A DNA stretch of 64,000 nt from Bryum argenteum (taxonomy: Eukaryota; Streptophyta; Bryopsida; Bryales; Bryaceae): assembly GCA_037043015.1 (NCBI GenBank), contig CM073330.1, positions 8,884,012 through 8,948,011 of the forward strand, read 5' to 3'. Shown one piece after another: positions 54,218 to 64,000 of this stretch. The first letter of the stretch is position 1. The number at the start of each line of letters is the position of its first letter. Both the position numbers and the translations under genes were made by a program. The notes beneath the pieces were generated by a model. The model had not been told where the DNA came from and did no database searches. It saw nothing but the letters and a program-made list of their open reading frames with translations.

Positions 54218-55279
54218 CCTCTTAATCTTGAAGCTCTATGTATTTCTAGTTGGATATTCACCATAGTAGTAGGTTAAAAAAGAAAAAAAGAAAAGAAAAG
54301 AAAAGAAAGAAAAAAACATTTTTGGAACGACTTTTTTTTGTCAAGATACAATAACCCTATGATCCAATAATCCTATGTTTTGAAACGCAATTTCATACAT
54401 CCATTCATGAAAAGGAGTAGTATTTCTTACAAATTCAAGACTCCCAACCTCCACAAAACACAACGAAGCGGTCAATTCCACAATACGAGACTCTTGTTAC
54501 GAAAATCAAACCAAACCAACGAAGACATTGACCGAATTGACAAAACAACACGTTCAAGTGAAACCCAAAAAGTCCACATCCCCTTTCAACCGAATCCCAC
54601 ATGAGGTGATTTTCGCGTCCCTCCACATATTACGTGTCATCCGCATTCCGTTTTCAATAGTGAGTCAAATTCCAAAGACCATATTTGACTCGCACTTACC
54701 CCATACACTTTTTGACACATTTAGAAAAGAGGCGGAGAATATGGGAACCACTTTGGACAATCTGGGTTGTCAACCCCCCATTCTATGTTTACGTCATTCT
54801 ATGACATGCAAAATTCTCCAAAAATATTAAAGTATGTGAATAAGCAATTATTTTTTTATAGGTAAACATTCTGTTTGGAACAAATACTATTTGGTATAGT
54901 CCATCATGCCATGTATGTGATATTAATATGTTAATTTTTTCTTTTAAAAATGGATATATTTTTAACCTATTTAATGGAGTCTTATAAGGGTAGAGAGTTA
55001 AGGAGAGAGGATATGATTTATGAGGCTTAATTATTCTTTTAAGAGGACGAGCCATGATCCACCTTGTAGGTGTTGCATTTTATGAAGTTTTTTGGTTTAT
55101 GAGATCATGTCTAATATATGGAAGTTAAGAAAATGGCAAATTTATATCACTTGATTGTCTATTGCTTATTTTTAAAGTGTTGGATATCTATTGTCATGCA
55201 CATCATGTTTTTTTTTAGGAGTAGCAAAGAATTTATTTGGTCATTAAAGTATGCGATCACTCTTGGTGAATGATACTTA
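54218..55279. other. No gene; A/G microsatellite
   Basis: A decayed AAAAG/AAAG repeat lies at about 54272-54317. Open frames have no family features. Confidence 0.4.
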
Positions 55280-55515
55280 GTTCACCCAACTATGGTGTGG
55301 GTTCGTGGACCTCGTTGTATGGGTACCTCGAAGCTCTTTGGGGGGATACCATGTCGGGTATCTCTAGTGGTTAGGTCGGAACTAGCATAGTGTCCAGCGC
55401 GAGAGGGGTTAGTAGTCCCGCCATTGGTGTACTGACCTTGGGACATACATCCAAGGATAGGTCAAACGAACACTGTATTCACGCCGGTTTTTAAATAGGT
55501 TGGAGTTTCTCTTTT
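55280..55515 (+). mobile_element. tRNA-derived SINE family, head-truncated copy
   Basis: It runs from CACCCAACTATGGTGTGGG through GTATGGGTACCTCGAAGCTC to the shared end CACGCCGGTTTTTAAATAGG and TTGGAGTTTCTC. The site that carries a MITE at 17.6 kb reads TTCG here. Confidence 0.7.
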
Positions 55516-55825
55516 TCTTAAATGATACTTATCCAAAAAAGCTTATGAAATGTAAAAATATATACAAAGAGCATGATTGTATAAACCCTCTATCTAGGTT
55601 GATACATATTGCACAATTTGAAAAAGGCAAAGTAGTTGGAACCTCAATATCGTGTAATTGGCATCATCTTACGTGCATGAAATTGTGCAAAATGCAAGTG
55701 ATTGTGCTTCTCTCAAGCCTAATTACTTTCATTTTGCCACATGCTAAATATCTTAACCCCTAAACGTCCCATGAGGATAGTAGATACACTACCGTATAAG
55801 TGGCATTTGCTACCAACAAGAAGCT
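55516..55825. other. Short spacer between SINE and MITE
   Basis: AT-rich. Position 55753 carries TTAACCCCTAAACG, another TTAA terminus that could be paired with the right end of the next MITE as a composite. Confidence 0.4.
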
Positions 55826-56093
55826 TTAATCCCTAACTTTCCTTAAAACCCGAAACGGGTTCTGGAGATTCCCGCAAGAGAAAAACTCAACCAACTTTGA
55901 CCATTATAATCTCACAAATGAGGAAGAATGAACGATACAAATTCGGCATGTGTGAAGAATGTCAGGTGAACTTTGAGATCTTAAGGTTGAATTTTTTAAA
56001 TAATGCTTAGATTGAGATTTATTGAGCTTAATCTAAAGGAAGGTCAAATTTTGTGACTTAAACCGTTTTGCAACAAGGAAATTTAGGGGTTAA
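55826..56093 (-). mobile_element. 268-bp TTAA MITE family, copy 4 (inverted)
   Basis: This is the reverse-strand counterpart of 985-1252 with the same 268-bp length. The ends read TTAATCCCTAACTTTCC and AAATTTAGGGGTTAA. Confidence 0.75.
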
Positions 56094-56762
56094 ATCAGAA
56101 TTTCAATAGCTCACTAGACATGCGTAAATTTATATTCCAACTTCTTTGTTGAGATCAAACACAATAAAGGTGTAGATCCATTTCAAATACAAGAAAAACA
56201 CATTGTATTCTACTCGCCGCAAAGGCACTTTAAGACTAGATAAAATAGTTCATTTTTCCCTTAATCACTTGTTACATTAAAAAACAATTGTTTTTCCCTT
56301 CTTCTTTTTTATCTTTCCCATTCTCAAGTACACCATTTTGCGACACAAGAGCCAAAATTTATTTTGAAATTTGTTACGACACGGAGGTTTCCTCATCAAA
56401 GATCCTTGTCAAACGGGAAAATCTTTTTCAAACTCCACATCACCCGCGCATTTGGAGCTCCCGTCCAAACGTATGATGGAAAAAGGGGGGGTGAGCAGAA
56501 TGTCGTGAAGTCCAAAAAGCTCGAAAGATGCACATAGCATGAAAGTGAGGTTCACCATTTCCATTTTCCCCTTTGTCCTTGAGAGCGTCTGCTTTTGTTG
56601 ACGCCAAAAGCGCGAGGCCGGGGCGGGTGCGCATGACATGCTCCATGGCCCTATGTAGGTTTTTACTTTCTTTCTTTTACTGTAGGGTGCACAATCTCGG
56701 AGTGCGTGGAATGCCTTTTTCAGAATTTTTTTGACTCAATGCACTTTGTGCAATGAGACACT
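56094..56762. other. No gene recognised
   Basis: AT-rich, with a GC-richer patch near 56600-56650. No coding evidence. Confidence 0.4.
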
Positions 56763-57317
56763 CACTAGTAGAAAATGGTGTCTAAAAATTTGTCCGTAAT
56801 TACATGTCTGGACTGGTGTCCAAAATTTGTCCGTAATTACATGTCTAGACTGATGTCAAAAATTTGTCCGTAATTACATGTCCGGACTGATGTCCAAAAT
56901 TTTTCCGTAATTACATGTCCAGACTGATGTCCAAAATTTGTCCAAAATTATATGTCCAGACTAGTGCCCAAAATCTGTTCGAAATTACATAGAACCGCTT
57001 GTTTTCTTCTATAACTTTGTGTCCTTCAATCATTTATTACAATTGTCAATTTTTCTATAACTTTGTGTCCTTCAATCAAATATTACAATTGTCAATTTTT
57101 CTATAACTTTGCGTCATTCAATCAATTATTACAATTGTCAAGTTTCATCAAAGTTTTTCTAGAGTTTAAGAACGATGTGGGTTGTTCTACTACACTAATA
57201 AAAATCTACAAAATATTGGTCATTGTGTTGATTGATTTGAGGATACAAAGTTGTAGGAAAAAATAGGTGGTTCTATGTAATTACGGACAAAATTTTGGAC
57301 ACCATTTTCTACTAGTG
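56763..57317. mobile_element. CACTA-like MITE with internal tandem arrays, 555 bp
   Basis: CACTAGTAGAAAATGGTGTC opens the element and its near-perfect inverse closes it, including the subterminal GTCCGTAATTACAT. Inside are about five units of a TTGTCCGTAATTACATGTCC repeat (period near 45 bp) and three units of a TATAACTTTGTGTCCTTCAA repeat (period about 47 bp). The flanking triplets (ACT, TCT) differ by one base. No transposase ORF. Confidence 0.75.
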
Positions 57318-59077
57318 TCTCATGAGGGAGTTTGGGAAGTTGTTTGGAATTCAATGTGAAAAAAGGTTATCTATGGTAGAGGCATGTAATTGCAACTGTG
57401 TGTCTGAACCAATAAAATGTTTATGTGGTCTTTATTTGAAGTAAAGAATCTAAGGTTGTACTACATAGCTTCATCTTTAGTACAAAGTAGCCATTGGAAC
57501 TTGATTTCATATCTCATTAATACTTCATTTCTATTTGCATTGTTGTTATGTCCCGTGGGCATATCATCAAGGAAGGTCGAACGGGCATTTTATTCACGCC
57601 AGGCGTACAAGGGTTTGTCTAGAAAAAAATAGGTGGTTCTATGTAATTCTGAACAAGTGTTCTTATTTATTTATTTATTTATTTATTTATTCATTTCTAT
57701 TGTGTTGAATAAATTGGACAATAAAATCAATTGGTCAAAAGAATGTGTAATGTATCACAAGCATCAACAATTTTGTTGGCTAAAAAAAGACGGAGATTAC
57801 CGAAAGGACAAAGATTGATGATCTACACCATACCTTACTTTGTGGCATGAAATAAAGCAACAATCACGTCCACAAACCTCTGAAGATATGACTTCCTCTC
57901 AACAAACCTCACAACATCTCCAAACCTTTATTTTCTCAAAAATAGCATTCCATCAGGCAAGGAACTTGCGACGATGTACGATTTTGACTAATTAGATCAT
58001 TGATTGGGTTAAAAAGAAGAAACAAAAAAACAACCTTGATCCTCGCAAGGTTGTTTGAACCACCACAATGTGTAGGAGAGCCCTCTCTCTATGCTCATCT
58101 TCGTGATTCTCTCACTTCAAGCATCAACACTCGAAGCAGTTCCACGCTTGCGAACGCTATTATTCACAAGCCCTTGAAAATCACGTGTCCCATTTCAACA
58201 AAAGTTGGACCGACCAACGCCATTTGTGAAGGGGTAATCACCCTTGCCCGTCAATCGTGTCCCATTTCAACGAAAGTTGGACCGACCGCCGTTGTTTGTG
58301 AAGGGGTAATCACCCTTGGCCGTCAATCTTTCAGGAGTCCCTCGATACTAAAAAGTTCCCCTCCACATAATATTCTCCCTCTAGTTAGTGTGCATAATAT
58401 TTTTCCCTCTATTTAGTGTGCATTGAATGAGAATGCTTGATTGTTGGGTTCTTGGGAAGCTTATTTTGGAATTGTCACCTTCAAGAATGGGTAGATCACA
58501 TCAAAGAAGAGTTTTTGGGGTGAGGTTTCCTCCAAATTTCTCTCTCAAGAAACCCCTGGATGGATGGCTCTTAAGTAGAGTCAAAATGAAACACAAAGTA
58601 GAGAAGCCTAGAATCTGTTGTTACCATAAAAGCATGTTAGGTCTGGTTACCATCACGTGATTCTCTTGTTTTAAGCTCAAGAACGAACACCTAAAAGGGT
58701 TGGTGTATGAGCCTAAATTAGCCAAATATTATCCTACAACAGCAGCCAGTTTGACTAATTGCTCAAGTGGGCATCATCATGACACCAAAGTCAAATCAGT
58801 TGGTGCCAAGGCTTTAGACAATCCTGATCCCTACCAAGCATTAGAGGTCCCAAAGTCAAATCACCTGGATCCTGATCCTATCAAATATGGGCCTACAGTA
58901 GCATGGACAAAAACAAGAGAAGAATCCATGAAAGGAAAAAGTGAACGAAAATTCAATTGGATTGCTACACCGACAAGAATGACCAGGGGATTGCAAATCC
59001 CTCTGAAAGCTTTGAAATGGTATCTACTACTTACAGTAATAGCTAAGCATGAATACAAGCTACCCGCTAATCATGAC
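57318..59077. other. No confident gene; SINE fragment and a 69-bp duplication
   Basis: About 57549-57612 is a SINE 3' fragment (plus). A TTTA microsatellite lies at about 57660-57690. About 58187-58325 is a two-copy, 69-bp in-frame duplication (TCCCATTTCAACxAAAGTTGG). Frames at 58000 and 58700 are open but have no ATG. The region nearest 59077 should include the 3' UTR of the PA200 gene. Confidence 0.45.
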
Positions 59078-62000
59078 TCACGCGAAGTATGAAGCCGATG
59101 AAGTCAAATCGGAAAGCACCTACACAAGCACACAGATCCAGTTTTTGAATCATTAGTTTCATAAGGAACATCATGGAGGAGACCAGCTTCAAACATGCTT
59201 CACCTACAGTTCTTACTGTAAGCTACTTTGTAACAAATCTTTCGGGTACTAAAAAAATCAATGTCAGACTGACTTGTCTTGCTTTCAAAGGCCTAAGAGC
59301 CCTCTGAAGAAGTGAGTCCCTCTCGAATTATGACAATTTGAAAAACTATGTACAATTTTGGAAGCTTTTTACTAGAGCTGCTTAACATGGATGAATTTCG
59401 TATAAGCATGTATCTGAAAAAAGGATAGTTAACTTCTCCCTGTGACTCCCTTATGACACTTAGGCGTTAAGAGGGTGATATTCAAGGAGAGGAAAAGGAC
59501 TTGGTAGATTAATGAATGATTGCAGAGAGTAAGTATAGGTCCGTTTAGTTTTGAAATACACCTCTAGTTGCTCATCGGTAAAAGCAGCCTTCTGAAAACT
59601 CCAAGTATCAGAGTGAGTTCGTCGAAACTCAGCTATAGTCTTGGTCACAGTGCTACGGATCGGTGCCGGCTCACGGTTGAACGCTATTAGTTGAGTGACC
59701 ATCCCTGGCAACCAGCTGTAAAGCAAAGAAACACAAATTAAATATAAGAACACCCGAACACTAAAACAAGAGCCCAAACGGCCAAAAGTGGGCGCTCCCA
59801 TATGCACAGTTATGTAAATCGTGTGCTTCGAATTTAAGATTTGACTACTAGATATCTTTCTGGTCTAGAAACTCGGGTTTGAGAAAGTAGGTACACGGTC
59901 TTTGACAACAGCACACGACACTCACCTGGGCATGTCATATGGAACAGACAGGACACATGCTGCAAGCCCCAAGATAACGCCATGAAAAGCATTGACGCTA
60001 AGGCCGGCTTCACCCGCTGCTCGTTTTCTGCAGAAATATGTTTCCACTGTATGAGCATCCATAATGGTTAAAGTAATGTTTCACTCTTGGTGAGAATCAC
60101 CAGTATGATAGTTTCTTAGCTTACCTGTTCTTTCTCCCACCAATTGAGCCTTGAAGGCTCGTTACAGTCCTCATGACTTGCTCACGGAACGCCTTCGCCT
60201 GCTCGTTATCAGTCCCCTTGAGCATGCCTGATAATGTCGTTGCTGCCGCCTCTCTCACCTGCTCCAAGCCAAATATCAGCTACTGAAACGAAGGATCCGG
60301 GTTGGAACTATCGACCGATGGAGATATAGCCTACCTCAAGTTGAGAATCTGACAACAGTTCCTGCACTTGGGTCCACGATGCCTCTGCCACAGGACCTGA
60401 TAAGGTGAAATTGTGCCTGCAAAGAAGGAGAGCATTGCTAGTCTATTAGAACTAGACAGGACTGATGAACATTTCTGACTGCTAAGATAAAAGTTAGAGA
60501 AGGATACATACAACGGAACGAAACGGTGCAAGTAAGCATAATGATAAAAAGAAGTTGCAATCAATAAAGAAGGATACCTGTAGACTAGAGATTGTAAGAA
60601 GGTCAAAGCTGAAACACGAGTATGCCAGTTAGCGTCAGTGGCGGCACCAAGGACTGCTGTTACAGCACCACCTATGTGGTCCTTATCAAATGGAGCTGCA
60701 GAGTTCAAGTATTGCAGCGTCCTCTTCGCCAAAGCAGACAGCTCCTTGTCTGACGATTCCTGCTCTCCCCTCAACAACCCACAGTTTAGAATACAACAGG
60801 AAGTAGCCACCAACGACCAAGGAAATGAAAGAACTAAAAAACACTCGTTATGGAACCCACTAACAGGTAGCTCAGATAAGCAGATTTCATCACAGACCTG
60901 TATGGAAAGAATAGGCCGAAGAAGTCCAACTATGATGTCGTAGAGTGGAACCGCCCTCCCTGACTTTAAGCTTGCGATCACGAAGTACAGAGTCTGGTTC
61001 AATTGCACGTGTTAGTACAAGTTCGAGATAACAATGAAAGCGAGACTAAAAGTACAAGCTCGGAGATACTTACAGTTTCCATCCACTTCGAAGCGGCCTC
61101 CCCTTCGCTGCCTTCATCATCTTGATTGGTGCTGCTTGATGGACCAACGCCACCAAGAGCTGCCAAGGCTGTGCCTCCGAGAGATGGCCCTGCCCCAGCC
61201 TGAATCTTAGCCGCTGCAGCTGTTGCACCCTCAACCATCTCGAAGCTCCATTTCTTCACAACAGCCTCTACCACTCGATTCTCATCCAAAGTCGATACCT
61301 CGTGCAACCTCAATAAGTGCTCCAGGTTGCTCGCCACCACGCACATTAGGTTCCCTACTCCTTCTCGAACCTAAAAACAAGCCAGGATTAAAAAACATCA
61401 ACAACACATGAATCATTCCAATGATACCGTTAGATAACACCAGCAGAAACACCGAAATTTCTATAAGTGGAGGTACAATATGCAAGTGAATAAGTTGAAT
61501 AGCCCCGGGCGCACCTGAGCTGCAGGATGGGTCATGCAAGTCATCAATTCGGAGAGAATGGTGGCCTGGTAAGGCACGTCACTAGCCACCCACGAGGCTG
61601 GAGATACTTCGACAAGTGCCGCTCGCAAGAACATGAGGCGCTTGGTAACCAAGCTCGTGGAAGCTGAGGAGGGCGCCAACGGTTCAACGAGGCTCTCTAA
61701 GACCTGAGAGCGCAGGAGAGGAGCAGTTCGGCCCAAGCGACCCTTCCCAGTGACAGCAAAACGAACACAAGCAGCCCATTCCGGCGCAGACTCCACTGAA
61801 GATTGCAGGAGCGCTTTCCGCAGAAGTGCCCGCAGCCATACTCCCCACGCCTCTTGCACACATGGTACATCCGAATGTAGCAACCCAGCAACTAACTCTG
61901 CAGCAACACACTGCTTTCCTCGCTCCTCCACTGACTGAACTGCCTCTTCTAGCGGCCCACGCAGTGCATTCAACACAGGTTCTCCACCTCCTTGCACCAG

Positions 62001-64000
62001 TCGCTTGAACAGCTTAGCATGGCTTGAGGAGAATGCTTCCCCCTTCATAACCGCATCCCATGTTCTCGACCTTGGCCATTCTCGAACGAATGATGGTAGC
62101 AGCGCTGTTAAGCCGATTTCGGGAAGGTTTCGCATCATTGATCTGGAGCTTCTTCCTCCCCCTTCAGCAAAAGTGTGATCAAATCCGAGATTGCTCACGA
62201 CTTTCTCAGAAAAATTCCCCTCCGTGACTGTAGATGTCACAATTTCCTCAGCTGAAAGAACGTTAGTTATAGGATTTTGTGATGGGGAGGCTTTGTGAGG
62301 ACCAGGTTGTAAGAGCAGCAACAATGTTGCTACTGATAGAGGTCGAAGAGGTGGAAGATCACTTGTAAGATTGCTCAAATATTTCCCTGCACCATTATGT
62401 AAAACATTAAGTTCACAATCACAGATAACGGGAGTTAAAGAGTAAGAATGCATAACTCAGCATACCAGTAATGAGCTGTCGGATTTCCAAAACTTTATCT
62501 AATGACGGCGTAGGATTGGAAGATGTAGAAACAGGCGTCACCATAAGCAGCAGCATGGCTTGAGCCATCATGTTGTATCTGCCATGACATAGAAAAAGCA
62601 TATACATAAGATAGGGTTGACGCAAGTAAAGAGTGTTCAATTACATACAGAAACGAAGACAGGTTCATTTGCGAATAAATCAAGGTACGAGCAATACCGC
62701 CAGTGCCTATTTCCGGAACCATCCGCCCAGTAAGTTTTCAAGTGCGAAACAGCATCGAAGTACGGTACATTTCCATCCTCAAGTCTACCCTCAATTGCAG
62801 TCACAGGAATGCCCCCAAATCGCACATTGAAAACGATGAAGACCTATCATATTCAGTCGGAGGGTGAGTATATTGTCAATACCACTGAAGCAAGTCAAGA
62901 CTTGTAAGCTAAGCTCCAGAAAGTGACATCTTCAGAAATACATGTAAACTGACCTCATTGATGGCAGCCTGAGCTTTGACAGAATCATGATGGGAACTGT
63001 TTCAGATGCACAAGATTTCAGTATCACGTCCAACTAACGCTTGTGATACAAAGAGACAAGATGCCAAAAAACACTCAACACAAGTATGTACAACAATTAG
63101 ACAATGAAAACAGTGAACAGTAACTCACCTATTTAGAATAGCCATCAGAAAGGCGACCAAGTCATTCCAATCCTGCAGAAGGACAAAATTTGAAACCTCA
63201 GAAACCATAGGATACCAACATTTGACATCATAGACAATGAGATTGTAAAGAAGTGGAACATCGGCCCTCTCTTTCTACATAGTGAGAAAATGCATCTCAC
63301 CGCCATGAAGTGCCTGATCATAGATCTAGATGATAAGATCTGACAAGCTCCTAAGACGGAATCTTCAACAACTCCAGGATCTTGCAAACTAAACATCAGC
63401 GGAGGGACCGAATCCTTCGCCAAACTTGGAAAGCGCTTAATTGATTTCACGAACGAGCTTGCTGCAACACTGCGTACATAACCAGAAACCTCATTAATCA
63501 GCTCAGATGTTACAAAAGGATGATGGGATTCATTTAGAGCAGACTGTTGCTACTGAACAATATTACTACTACTAAAAGAATCAATACCAATGTACGACAC
63601 AGACAATGAATAAGGGTATCCGGTATTACGTTCTCACAGCATCATAATGATGCAATGCCAACTGCAGAAGAATCCCTGTCAGCATTTTAGCATGAGAAGG
63701 CACGACGAAATCCTTGGCTTCTCGACTGTAGATTCGGTAACCAACTTGAGAAGCCCTTAGGGCACTTTGCGCATATACCATCTCCACCACTAACCACCGT
63801 GGCCTGCAATTCAAATTATTAGTCAACACTGCGCCCCATGCTTTCAACACTCAATAAAGAGACACCATAGGATATGCTCGTCCAAACGTCAATAAGTGAA
63901 CCTCTCTTTCAGAACAATGTTTCAACGTTCAGTGTTTTAAAAATGGATCGATTACAGACTAACTTCAAGTATGATAAGGTAAGTCTAATGAGAAATTATG
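59078..64000 (-). CDS. PA200: Proteasome activator PA200 (PSME4/Blm10 family), 3' half; 5' exons beyond the window
   Basis: Exons (minus): 63803-63630, 63469-63301, 63172-63129, 62996-62954, 62843-62698, 62578-62466, 62386-61515, 61370-61074, 60993-60898, 60759-60578, 60416-60335, 60258-60125, 60027-59926, 59715-59562, 59119-59078. Frames agree at every junction and give the C-terminal 882 residues, about half of a PA200. Family landmarks are VPYFDAVSHLKTYWADG, CVAAELVAGLLHSDV, ESAPEWAACVRFAVTGKG, VPYDMPSWLPGMV and TVTKTIAEFRRTHSDTW. The protein is an alpha-solenoid of HEAT-like repeats that caps the 20S proteasome. In mammals it assists acetyl-histone degradation in sperm and during DNA repair. 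The last exon encodes only VLSDLTSSASYFA, the tail that docks into the 20S ring. Positions 63804-64000 are intron or an unresolved exon. Confidence 0.92.

Noticed and set aside
58700-59092. 130-codon open frame on the plus strand
   Set aside because: It begins at GTG, has no family features, and overlaps the last exon of PA200 on the opposite strand, where homology is clear.

Overview
The window is nuclear DNA from a streptophyte plant. Genes are split by short GT-AG introns (mostly 60-170 nt), one protein is chloroplast-targeted, and several families are plant-specific. A cluster of small Arg/Lys-rich, protamine-like ORFs and a CHD6-9-like remodeler suggest a seedless plant such as a bryophyte or lycophyte. 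No species can be named from sequence alone. Exon coordinates were inferred by hand from reading frame, homology remembered from the families, and GT/AG sites.

Layout. 1-6.4 kb: two divergent SDHAF4 copies, one intact (- strand) and one frameshifted (+), among short TIR elements. 8.5-12.2 kb: three small basic proteins that look like sperm nuclear basic proteins. 12.4-14.8 kb: a nine-exon NDR/SF21-like gene (- strand) with a long, repeat-bearing upstream region to about 17.3 kb. 17.4-32.5 kb: a gene-poor, AT-rich stretch of SINEs, MITEs, CACTA-like elements and decayed tandem repeats, with one weak two-exon gene candidate. 32.8-33.9 kb: an intronless chloroplast GDT1/PAM71-like cation transporter gene. 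37.0-44.4 kb: a 26-exon CHD remodeler whose exons sum to an exact reading frame of 1545 codons. 46.8-48.1 kb: a two-exon plant protein with the PFEWEVKPGTP motif, again with decayed tandem repeats upstream. 50-59 kb: more repeats. 59.1 kb to the window end: the 3' half of the PA200 proteasome activator gene (- strand), ending in a 14-codon terminal exon.

Mobile DNA. I saw no transposase or reverse transcriptase ORF. Non-autonomous elements are abundant and often nested: TTAA-flanked MITEs with CCC termini, a tRNA-derived SINE family, a MITE with GGTACC-containing TIRs and 4-bp duplications, a TA-flanked MITE and CACTA-like elements. Three insertions can be read against an empty copy of the same repeat inside this window, which fixes their target duplications.

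Functional themes. Several genes bear on chromatin and proteostasis: the CHD remodeler, the protamine-like proteins, and PA200, which in animals is linked to histone turnover in sperm. The others act in organelles: SDHAF4 in mitochondria and the GDT1-like transporter in plastids. Nothing suggests an operon-like arrangement; neighbours appear independently transcribed.
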